Positions 54,711-62,766 of a stretch of 64,000 nt of DNA are shown one piece after another (position 1 is the stretch's first letter; each line of letters begins with the position of its first letter). The notes beneath the pieces were generated by a model that was given only the letters and a program-made list of their open reading frames with translations, was not told the DNA's origin and made no database searches. Source of the DNA: Candidatus Poribacteria bacterium (lineage in GTDB: Bacteria > Poribacteria > WGA-4E > WGA-3G); contig JAJEGI010000051.1 in NCBI GenBank assembly GCA_022819945.1, forward strand, positions 62,001 through 126,000. The letters run 5' to 3'. The position numbers and the translations under genes are program-made.

Positions 54711-57620
54711 TTATTGTCGTCCCTGCAGGGGTAAACGTAGAATTCCAGAGTAATCTGTGCCGACAAAGAGTTCATTGTCTGTTACCACGAGTGAAATCAA
54801 GCGTCCGGGCACTTCTGGTGCAATCTGTATCCAAGTGTTTGTCTTGTTGTCCAAACGATATACGCCTGTCCCAGAGGCACCATAGAGGGTTGTCCCTTTA
54901 ACGGCGAACTGGAAGATGCGGATCAGCATGGATTTTTCATTTCTGAGTGGGTGCCAATTCTCGCCATCGGTTGACATAGCAACCCCGTCGGTTGTTGCGA
55001 TATACACCGTGCGCCCCACGTAGACTATATCTTTGAAATGCGGCAATTTTCCCAGCATCTCCTTGACTTCCGACAAGTGGATTAACGGTAATTTTGATCT
55101 ATCGAGCGGAAATGGAAAGGTTGCAGTAATATCGCGCCAAGTGTCTCCGCGATCCAATGACTGAAAGAGGCTACCGTCGCTTTTTCCAAGGTAGATAACT
55201 TTCCCTGAGACTGCGAATTGGAAACCGTTGCGAGGTGGATAGTAGTTGCCGATTGCGGGGGCATCTTGCATGCCGGTATCGTGCCATTTGTGTTCACCGC
55301 GGGTCCATCGATAGAGTTTCCGTTCGTGTTCAATATAGAAGGTATTCCCGCTGATGGCGAATTCACAGGCTTCTCGTTGTTGTCCTGCTTCTACATCTAC
55401 AGTTTTGACAAGCAGCGCGCGGGCATCTGTGGTTGGCAATAGCTCCAACGTTTTGTCAGGGTTCGCGGCTACATAAAGCGGCATACCTTCAACAGGTTGT
55501 GGCGTATCTGCATGGGGGTGTAGGTGGAACAGGCCGTTTGTACTGCCGCCTCCGTTTTGTCTGACATAGAGCGAATTTCCGACTGCTGTTAAGGATGGTA
55601 ATGAAGATGATAGTGCTGGCTGGATATACGTCCATTGTGTGCCCCCGTCAGTGGATGTTGCGATGCCTTTAGTGGTTGCTGCGTAGAGGTTGTTGTTAAC
55701 CTGTGCCAGATCTATGATACTGGGTGCAGTGATGCCTGCTGTGAACGGGTGCCAACTCGTGCCCCCGTCGTCTGAACGTAAAACACGCCGGTTGCTGAGA
55801 AAAACGGTGTCTTCGTCCAAAGCGACTACAGAGATAAAGGCACCAAGGAATTCCTGTCCACGGTGTACAAGGTTTTCCCATGTATTGCCGGCATCCGTTG
55901 AACTTAAGATGCCATCCCCGATTATCCAGAGCGCATCGCCTATCGTCGCAAGTTTAGCAAACGCTGGCAGCTGCTGCGGGGGTGTTATATCTGTCCAGGA
56001 CTCTCCGAAATCGTTTGAGAGGTAAACCGAATCAGGCCAACTGTCATCCTGCTTTCTCGTAATGAAATAGATCCTATTATCGGCAACTGCCAACGATTGA
56101 ATAGGTTGTGATGGTACGATCGGCAATTTTTCCCATACGCCGGTATTGAGCCGATAGAGTCCCTGTTTCGTTCCCAAAAAGAGCGGATTCGTTCCTAAAA
56201 AAAGCGCGTTGTCAATGACGGCGGCAGTTTTTATCTTCGCTGTTGTCAAGCCCTCATTAAACGCGTGCCAGATCTTGCCCGCATCCGTTGAACGGAAAAC
56301 AGCGTTGGTGAGGACGAGGTACATTTCATATTGTGCCTCCTGTGGCGGGCGAACTTGACTCGGATTTGTAATCAGCAATGCGACAGCGCGTCCCTCTGGC
56401 CGGGGGCCGACAGGTGTCAGCGTTGCTCCGCGGTCAATTGAGACGAACAGATGTTTTGGGGTGACAATATAGAGTGTCCCATTCCGTTCTGCTATGAGTG
56501 TCCCATAAGTTGTAGGGAGCTCGGCGTTGATGAGCGTCCATTCAGTGCTATTTTCGTCTGTCAATCGGTAAAGTCGGGCACCACTAATAGCGTAGAGATC
56601 CTTTTGAGATGTTAGAAAGAGGTTACTGACGGATTCGCCTCCCGGTCCCTTTGCAGGTGTCCATTTCGGTTGTGTTTCCAACTGTGCTACCGTATCTGCT
56701 TGTGCTGCTGCCAAAAATCCGGCAGCGTTTGTCGGAAGCACTCCGTTGCCTAACCCGGCAACAGCGGTGAGCCCGTGCTGGTTTCTCAAATCCTGTTTTC
56801 GTTCTAACGCGATCAGGGCAGGGACATCCACTAACTCGATTGTCATCTCTGATGTCGCATCTAAATTGTAAGGTTGCTGAAAACGGGACAACGCCCGCGT
56901 GCCGAATCCCAGCATCAGGATAACCAAAAAGGTTGATGCGAAAGAGAGACCCCACGGTATCCAAGGCTTACTCGCGGAAGGGGATGTCGGTTTGAGACGG
57001 GCGATTTCACGTCTGATGTTCTCTGTGAGATGTCGGGAGAATTGAAAATTGCCTACGAACTCTTGAATTATGGATTCTTCTTTTGCCAAGCGTTGTCGGG
57101 CGCGGTGGAGCCGACTCCTAACGGTGTTATGCGATACACCTAAAAACAGGCTAATCTCTTCACCCGTCATTTCTGCAAGATAATATAGTGTTACGACGGT
57201 GCGTTCACTCTCTGGCAATTTTTGCAGGAGGCGTTTAACGAGTTTGCGCCGGTGTTTAACTGCAGCCGCCTCGCTGCTGTTTGCCTCATATCGTGCGTGG
57301 CAGATTTCTTCGAGTTCGACTGTGGACATGGCATCCAACGATTTTGTCGGCAGCCGCTTCTTGCGCACCCATGCGATACAGCGACGCGTCGCAATTACAT
57401 AGAGCCATCCCGGAAAATGATCCCGACGTTTCAGCGTCGATAGGCTCTTATAGACCTTCAGAAAGACATCTTGCGTGATTTCTTCGGCGATATGGAAATC
57501 ACCTATCTTCCGCCAGACGAGTGTGTGCACCGACTTTTGATATTTGTTGACGAGTGTGGTGAATGCGGCTTGATCGCCGTCTAATGTTCGTTGAATGAGA
57601 TCAGCGTCATTGGTGTTCAT
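54711..57620 (-). CDS. Membrane-tethered ECF sigma factor with Asp-box propeller, copy C
   Basis: 969 residues from the ATG at 57618-57620, chosen because GAGGAG lies five bases upstream and MNTNDADLIQ aligns with the starts of the other copies; the adjacent ATG at 57621-57623 is too close to the ribosome site. Sigma2, sigma4 and the membrane helix align with A, B and D. The linker after the helix and the propeller are the most divergent of the four: it lacks the SGFTAESLLFAAAH segment form and has VSIDRGATL, STDAGKIW, SNDFGESW, STDAGNTW, SDDGGTSW, STDGGTQW and SLDRGDTW. The C-terminus ends GILRLPLQGRQ instead of GVLRFQR. A different ligand is likely. Confidence 0.88.
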   Translation of the reverse strand: MNTNDADLIQRTLDGDQAAFTTLVNKYQKSVHTLVWRKIGDFHIAEEITQDVFLKVYKSLSTLKRRDHFPGWLYVIATRRCIAWVRKKRLPTKSLDAMSTVELEEICHARYEANSSEAAAVKHRRKLVKRLLQKLPESERTVVTLYYLAEMTGEEISLFLGVSHNTVRSRLHRARQRLAKEESIIQEFVGNFQFSRHLTENIRREIARLKPTSPSASKPWIPWGLSFASTFLVILMLGFGTRALSRFQQPYNLDATSEMTIELVDVPALIALERKQDLRNQHGLTAVAGLGNGVLPTNAAGFLAAAQADTVAQLETQPKWTPAKGPGGESVSNLFLTSQKDLYAISGARLYRLTDENSTEWTLINAELPTTYGTLIAERNGTLYIVTPKHLFVSIDRGATLTPVGPRPEGRAVALLITNPSQVRPPQEAQYEMYLVLTNAVFRSTDAGKIWHAFNEGLTTAKIKTAAVIDNALFLGTNPLFLGTKQGLYRLNTGVWEKLPIVPSQPIQSLAVADNRIYFITRKQDDSWPDSVYLSNDFGESWTDITPPQQLPAFAKLATIGDALWIIGDGILSSTDAGNTWENLVHRGQEFLGAFISVVALDEDTVFLSNRRVLRSDDGGTSWHPFTAGITAPSIIDLAQVNNNLYAATTKGIATSTDGGTQWTYIQPALSSSLPSLTAVGNSLYVRQNGGGSTNGLFHLHPHADTPQPVEGMPLYVAANPDKTLELLPTTDARALLVKTVDVEAGQQREACEFAISGNTFYIEHERKLYRWTRGEHKWHDTGMQDAPAIGNYYPPRNGFQFAVSGKVIYLGKSDGSLFQSLDRGDTWRDITATFPFPLDRSKLPLIHLSEVKEMLGKLPHFKDIVYVGRTVYIATTDGVAMSTDGENWHPLRNEKSMLIRIFQFAVKGTTLYGASGTGVYRLDNKTNTWIQIAPEVPGRLISLVVTDNELFVGTDYSGILRLPLQGRQ

Positions 57621-57659
57621 CATGTCTCCTCTCAAAAAATAGGGGTTTCATGATATTAT

Positions 57660-57687
57660 AGACGCGTATAGGGATTGAAATGTTGCA
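57660..57687 (-). promoter_or_regulatory. Conserved ECF-like promoter upstream of copy C
   Basis: TGCAAC (57687-57682), 16 bases, GCGTCT (57665-57660), about 40 bases before the ATG. One -10 base differs from the copy B version. Confidence 0.6.
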
Positions 57688-57835
57688 CAAAATGCAATTT
57701 TTAGTTTTCAGTTAAGAGGATTTGTGGGGCGGCTACAATGAACTGGACTGCTACAAGCAAGTTAACTTATAACTGATAACTACTTGGCACAGGCTAACAG
57801 CCTATGCTACAAAGATGTCTATTTATTTTTAGGAT

Positions 57836-60805
57836 TTACTCGCGCTGGAAGCGGAGTACGCCGTTTTGCTCGGTGCCGATGTAGAAGGTTCGACCATCAA
57901 CGGCAAACGCGGTTGCGACGTGCGGTAGTTCTGCCGTGATCTGTTTCCACGCGTTGGTCTGAGTATCCACCTCATAGACCCCGCTATCACAGACGCCGTA
58001 AACCATAACACCATCGACTGCAATTCGATCCATGATTAGCCTATTGCCATCAATATCGGTGGCGACTTCCCAGGTTTCGCCATTGCGTGAACGCATCACT
58101 CCCGTGTCCGTTGAAACATAGACGGTTGCGTCAGCAAACAATATCTCTTTGAAGTATCCAAACGGAAAGGCAAGTTTCTCGGTGACATTGCTCCAGGTGT
58201 CTCCACCATCTACGGATAGGAAAAGCTCACCCTCTGGTTTACCGGCATAGACAGTGTTCCCTGAAACAGCAAGGGTGAATCCCTTTTGAATAGGTGAGAT
58301 GTCTTCTATGTCTTCCAAACCTGTATAGTGCCATGCCGTTTCGCCGCGCCGCCATCTGAAAAGTTTATGCTTGTATTCCATAAAGACGGTATCGTCAGCA
58401 ACCGTAAACGTTCCATTCGTCCTAAGCTCTTCAAGCATATTGAACGTAAGTGCTTCATTCTCTCTCAACTCCTCAAGCACGCGAGGTTGATTGGTTTTCA
58501 ACAGTGCCTGTATTTTATCAATCTGGTTGGTTTTCCATAGTTCTTGGACTTTATCAACACCAATATTATTCTTACTCGCCTCAATAATTTTTCGCCACCG
58601 TTCCATGTATAAAGTTTCTTCTTCAAAAGCTGGGACACCTTCAACACGTAGGAACATATCGCCATCATCAGACAGGCGAAAGAGCACAACACCATTAAAT
58701 TTACTGTTGCTTGTATACAGAACACCATTAGATGTTGCGACCTTCGCATTCACACCTACTTCGTCCAATGAAGCATTTTTGTCAACAGACAAGCTGACGG
58801 ATTCCCACGTCTCACCACCATCTGCAGATTTGTGCATTTCCGAGCGCGTTAGCGCGTAGAGAACATTTTTGACTGTGACCAGCTCTGAAACTCGGAAATT
58901 CACCAGCCCGGTCATAAAAGGATGCCACGTGACACCACCATTCGTTGAGCGGATTATTCCAGATGGATTGGTTACGTAAAAATTGCTTTCGTCCACTGCA
59001 ACAACGGGAAACGCTCCCAATACTCTGCGGTCGCGTTTAGGATTCATCCATGTCTCACCACGGTCATGAGAGACGAGTACGCCGCCGGCACCCACCAACA
59101 TCAGGGTATCTCCAACTGGAACGACCTCAACAGCGGCTACTATCTTATGCAGATGCTCGCGAGTATCGGGTGTAATATCTGTCCAGGAATCGCCGATATC
59201 CGTCGAATAGAAAACGGCGGCATACAGGCTCCGACCTATCTTAGATTGTGGACCGACATTAGTTGTTCCGACATAGAGTCTATCTCCAGTAACTGCCAAC
59301 GATTTAATACCCTGTGAAGTTGGGACCGACAATTTTTTCCACTCGTCAGTAAATCGGAAGAGTCCTTGACTTGTGCCTAAAAATAAAGTGTTGTCAATAG
59401 CGAGTGCGTCCCGGATATGGAACTTCGGGTTGCCTGCTTCTGGGGGGTTATCGGCTTGCAGCGTCTGACCTATAGGTTCCCACTGCTGACCGGCATCCTC
59501 AGAGCGAAACACTTCCGTCTGGAGAACGAGGTACATGGCCGGACCTGTAATAACCAAAACAACCGCACGTCCTTTAGGTCGTTTGCCGAGACTATTCCAT
59601 ATTTTACCATCATCAATTGAGACTAAGAGTTCATTGTGTGTGAGGAGGTAGAGGGTGCCATCGCGCTCTGCCATGAGCGAACTGAAACTGAACTCCCGAT
59701 TCGGACCACTGGCACTGACAAACGTCCACGCGTCTCCGTTTTCTGAGAGTCGATAGAGTCCTGTTTCCGCAATCGCGTAAAGGGTGCGATCGGATGTGAG
59801 GAAGAGTCCGGCATTTGAAACGCCTCCGGGTCCTTTCGTCTGAATCCATTCAGGTTTTGCTGCTGGAAGATCGGTCTCGTCTGCTTGCGCGGCTGCGATG
59901 AGGAGGGGTTCCGCTTGGAATCCAGCCCCGCTGTTTTTTCCGAGTGTATCGGCATTCCCGAATCGAGTGAGGGCATCAGATTTGCGTTCTAATGCTCGGA
60001 CGACAGGTGCTTCAATCAGTTCTATTGTCATCTCCGAAGTCGCGGTTAAGTTGTAAGGCTGCTGGAAACGGGACAACGCACGTGTGCCGAATCCGAGCAT
60101 CAGGATAACCAAGAAGGTCGATGCTAAAGAGAATCCCCACGGCATCCAAGGTTTGCTTACAGATGGAGATGCGGGTTTCAGACGCGCAACTTCTTGCATG
60201 ATATTCTCAGTGAGATTCCGGGGAATTTGGAAACTGCCGAGAACCTCTCGAATCATGCGTTCTTCTTTTTCCAATCGTTCACGGGCGCGGCGAAGTCGAC
60301 TTCTCACTGTGTTATGCGATACACCTAAAAACAGGCTAATCTCTTCACCCGTCATTTCTGCCAGATAATACAGCGTTACAACTGTGCGTTCGCTCTCTGG
60401 GAGTTTTTGCAGCAGGCGTTTAACGAGTTCGCGTTGGTGTTCAACAGATGCTTCTTCGCCACGCGCTGCCTCATATCGTGCATAACATAACGCCTCCAAC
60501 TCGGTTGTGGACATCGCATTCAGGGATGTCGTTGAGACGCGTTTCTTTCGGAGCCATGTGATACAGTGCCGTGTAGTGATTACATAGAGCCACCCTGGAA
60601 AACGATCGAACGGTTTCAGCGTTGATAACTTTTTGTAAACCTTCAGGAAGATATCCTGCGTGAGTTCTTCAGCGATATGGAAATCACCTATCTTCCGCCA
60701 GACAAGCGTGTGAACCCATTTCTGGTATTTCTTGACGAGTGTCGTAAATGCACTCTCGTCTCCATCCAAAGTCCGTTGAATTAACGCAACATCATTCTCT
60801 TTCAT
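57836..60805 (-). CDS. Membrane-tethered ECF sigma factor with Asp-box propeller, copy D
   Basis: 989 residues from the ATG at 60803-60805, set by GGAGGGAG upstream and by the MKENDVALIQ start shared with copy A; the frame is open a little further 5'. The sigma domain is close to copy A, the sigma4 region to copy C (EEISLFLGVSHNTVRSRL), hinting at recombination between copies. Membrane helix PWGFSLASTFLVILMLGFG. Asp boxes include SIDDGKIW, SEDAGQQW, STDIGDSW, STNGGVTW, SADGGETW and SVDGGDTW. The helical insertion in the propeller is longer than in A and internally repetitive (VQELWKTNQ, IQALLKTNQ, LEELRENEA, LEELRTNG; DNA about 58428-58562). Confidence 0.88.
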   Translation of the reverse strand: MKENDVALIQRTLDGDESAFTTLVKKYQKWVHTLVWRKIGDFHIAEELTQDIFLKVYKKLSTLKPFDRFPGWLYVITTRHCITWLRKKRVSTTSLNAMSTTELEALCYARYEAARGEEASVEHQRELVKRLLQKLPESERTVVTLYYLAEMTGEEISLFLGVSHNTVRSRLRRARERLEKEERMIREVLGSFQIPRNLTENIMQEVARLKPASPSVSKPWMPWGFSLASTFLVILMLGFGTRALSRFQQPYNLTATSEMTIELIEAPVVRALERKSDALTRFGNADTLGKNSGAGFQAEPLLIAAAQADETDLPAAKPEWIQTKGPGGVSNAGLFLTSDRTLYAIAETGLYRLSENGDAWTFVSASGPNREFSFSSLMAERDGTLYLLTHNELLVSIDDGKIWNSLGKRPKGRAVVLVITGPAMYLVLQTEVFRSEDAGQQWEPIGQTLQADNPPEAGNPKFHIRDALAIDNTLFLGTSQGLFRFTDEWKKLSVPTSQGIKSLAVTGDRLYVGTTNVGPQSKIGRSLYAAVFYSTDIGDSWTDITPDTREHLHKIVAAVEVVPVGDTLMLVGAGGVLVSHDRGETWMNPKRDRRVLGAFPVVAVDESNFYVTNPSGIIRSTNGGVTWHPFMTGLVNFRVSELVTVKNVLYALTRSEMHKSADGGETWESVSLSVDKNASLDEVGVNAKVATSNGVLYTSNSKFNGVVLFRLSDDGDMFLRVEGVPAFEEETLYMERWRKIIEASKNNIGVDKVQELWKTNQIDKIQALLKTNQPRVLEELRENEALTFNMLEELRTNGTFTVADDTVFMEYKHKLFRWRRGETAWHYTGLEDIEDISPIQKGFTLAVSGNTVYAGKPEGELFLSVDGGDTWSNVTEKLAFPFGYFKEILFADATVYVSTDTGVMRSRNGETWEVATDIDGNRLIMDRIAVDGVMVYGVCDSGVYEVDTQTNAWKQITAELPHVATAFAVDGRTFYIGTEQNGVLRFQRE

Positions 60806-60845
60806 CTGTCTCCCTCCGAAAAATAATAAATAAGGCCTTATTATA

Positions 60846-61000
60846 TAACGCAAGTCGCTACCTTTTTATCCACATAGCACTCCGCTGGAGTGCAAGCGGT
60901 TAAATGTGCCGTTTTCTATAGATATATCACCCTTCTCGGGTGGGAAGGGGGCAGAAAACCTCATTGAAACGTTCAAAACCGTTAGTAGTAACTCGGGTTA
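60846..61000. mobile_element. MITE-like repeat, copy 2, inserted in the copy D 5' region
   Basis: Starts TAACGCAAGTCGCTACC and ends ACTCGGGTTA, imperfect inverted ends like those at 44318-44528, flanked by TTATA on both sides (60841-60845 and 61001-61005), a possible five-base target duplication. It separates the conserved promoter (61009-61037) from the copy D start, lengthening the leader to about 200 bases. It explains most of the 344-bp gap 60806-61149. Confidence 0.65.
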
Positions 61001-61008
61001 TTATATAG

Positions 61009-61037
61009 TAACGCATTTTGGAGGTTAAAATGGTGCA
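61009..61037 (-). promoter_or_regulatory. Conserved ECF-like promoter upstream of copy D
   Basis: TGCACC (61037-61032), 17 bases, GCGTTA (61014-61009). Here it lies about 200 bases from the ATG because of the inserted MITE-like repeat. Confidence 0.6.
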
Positions 61038-61149
61038 TAAAATACAATTTGGGGAAGATTTAGGACTTCATAAAATAAGAAAGCGGCTGAAAGCCTACTA
61101 AGCAGCAAAAGACACGGCGGACAGAAAAGGTGCGCGGCGGGAAACTGTC

Positions 61150-62448
61150 TTACGAAGCAGAGGGCATATCCTCTGATATTTTATAGTCTTTCAACCTATT
61201 TTGTAAGGTCCGGATGCTTATGCCTAATATTTCGGCTGTCTTTGTTCGATTACCGCCCTGCCATGCTAAAGTATCACGAATGAGGGCTTCTTCGACGGCT
61301 TTAAGGCTCGCGCCCAGAGGAACGGTTACTGTGCTTCGGTTTTCAGGCATACGGATTTCTTCAGGCACGCTGACCGGTGGTTTTTGAAACGCCAAAATTT
61401 CTTCGGGTAGGTCCGTCGGCAGGATGCCGTTGCCGTCAGCAAAAAGGAGGGCATGGATTAGGACATTTTCCAACTCTCGCACATTGCCGGGCCAGGGGTA
61501 GTTTTGAAGGCATGTAAATGTTTCGGGGAGTATTTTCCGTTCCGTTCGTCCGTAGGTATCGCAATGTTTCTCTACAAAATGTTCTGCTAACACACGGATG
61601 TCTTCTTGCCGTTCACGTAATGGCGGTAGAAAAATAGAGACAGCATTTAATCGATAATAGAGATCCTTGCGAAAAGTGCCATTTTCGACGGATTGTGCAA
61701 GGTTAGAGTGTGTCGCTGCTATAATTCGGATGTCCACTGGGATTGGCTTTGTACCACCGACCCGTTCAATCTTACACGTCTCAACAGCACGTAATAATTT
61801 CACCTGTAGGGATAGGGGCATATCTCCGATTTCATCAAGGAACAAGGTATTGTTGTGTGCCCTTTCAAATTTGCCGATGTGTTGTGTCCTTGCACCAGTA
61901 AAGGAACCCCTTTCATGTCCAAAGAGTTCGCTTTCGAGCAGTTGACCTGGAATGGCTGCACAATTAAGGGAAACCATTTCGTTCTCTGAACGGTCACTGT
62001 TGTGGTGTAAGGCTTGTGCAATCAGTTCTTTTCCGGTCCCGGTTTCGCCACAAATTAGCACTTTCGCCGTTGTGTTGGCGATCCTATCAATTTGTCGAAG
62101 AATTTCAATAATCTGAGGGCTTTTTCCGATAATACCGGCGTAATTGCCGTGTAATTCACTTCTTGAAATCGAATTTGTAAGTTGCAAGGCTCCTGCTTTT
62201 TTAGTTTGGCGGGCTTCTTCTATCCGCTGTGGTATTGGGTGCCCATTTCCGTTCTCAGAAACTGGTAAAACCGCATCGGCATCAGCTTTCGCGAGTTGTA
62301 CACCCCTATCTTTTGCCACGATAGCAGCATCATAACCGTCTTTCTCAAGGAGATTTTCCAAATTTTTCAACATATCATTGGACACATTACCGAGAATAAA
62401 AACGTTTGCTTTATTATAGGGTTTACTATCTCTCGTTCTGTGAATCAT
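61150..62448 (-). CDS. Sigma54-type AAA+ transcriptional activator with degenerate receiver
   Basis: 432 residues. The AAA+ core has Walker A GETGTGK (134-140), the sigma54-contact loop GSFTGA (181-186, Ser instead of the usual Ala), Walker B LFLDEIGD (202-209) and RKDLYYRLN. A Fis-type helix-turn-helix closes the protein (GGNRTKTAEILGISIRTLQNRL). The first 65 residues look like a shortened receiver (NVFILGNV...GYDAAIVAKD) but no phosphorylatable Asp pocket is evident. The ATG at 62446-62448 has AAGG eight bases before it; GTG or TTG just upstream are alternatives. The shared ECF-like promoter lies upstream, linking it to the sigma-propeller genes. Confidence 0.88.
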   Translation of the reverse strand: MIHRTRDSKPYNKANVFILGNVSNDMLKNLENLLEKDGYDAAIVAKDRGVQLAKADADAVLPVSENGNGHPIPQRIEEARQTKKAGALQLTNSISRSELHGNYAGIIGKSPQIIEILRQIDRIANTTAKVLICGETGTGKELIAQALHHNSDRSENEMVSLNCAAIPGQLLESELFGHERGSFTGARTQHIGKFERAHNNTLFLDEIGDMPLSLQVKLLRAVETCKIERVGGTKPIPVDIRIIAATHSNLAQSVENGTFRKDLYYRLNAVSIFLPPLRERQEDIRVLAEHFVEKHCDTYGRTERKILPETFTCLQNYPWPGNVRELENVLIHALLFADGNGILPTDLPEEILAFQKPPVSVPEEIRMPENRSTVTVPLGASLKAVEEALIRDTLAWQGGNRTKTAEILGISIRTLQNRLKDYKISEDMPSAS

Positions 62449-62621
62449 CAATCTCACCTTTTCCTTCAGTCGTTAGGGGATCCGCTGTTATCTTGTTGTA
62501 GTTTTTGTGGTGGAACACACCGGTTCATTAGAAATCACCACGAAAACTAATACCGTTTAACCACCAATAGACTTTTTCATAAAATGCCCCTTAAAATAAA
62601 AATAGAGGCTTCATATTACTA

Positions 62622-62650
62622 TAACGCGTATATGGGCACGAAAGGTTGCA
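62622..62650 (-). promoter_or_regulatory. Conserved ECF-like promoter upstream of the sigma54 activator gene
   Basis: TGCAAC (62650-62645), 17 bases, GCGTTA (62627-62622), with the same ATTTTA and TAT-A-rich flanks as the sigma-propeller genes. The leader would be about 165 bases. The remaining gap 62449-62766 has no gene that I can support. Confidence 0.6.
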
Positions 62651-62766
62651 TAAAATAAAAAAAATGTGAGCTTGGTGTAAAATATTCCGTCTTTAGCGTG
62701 GAAATATGTTAAAAAACAGGTCATCAGCAGCGCGAATTCTCTTTGAAAGGCAATAGACCTGTCCGC

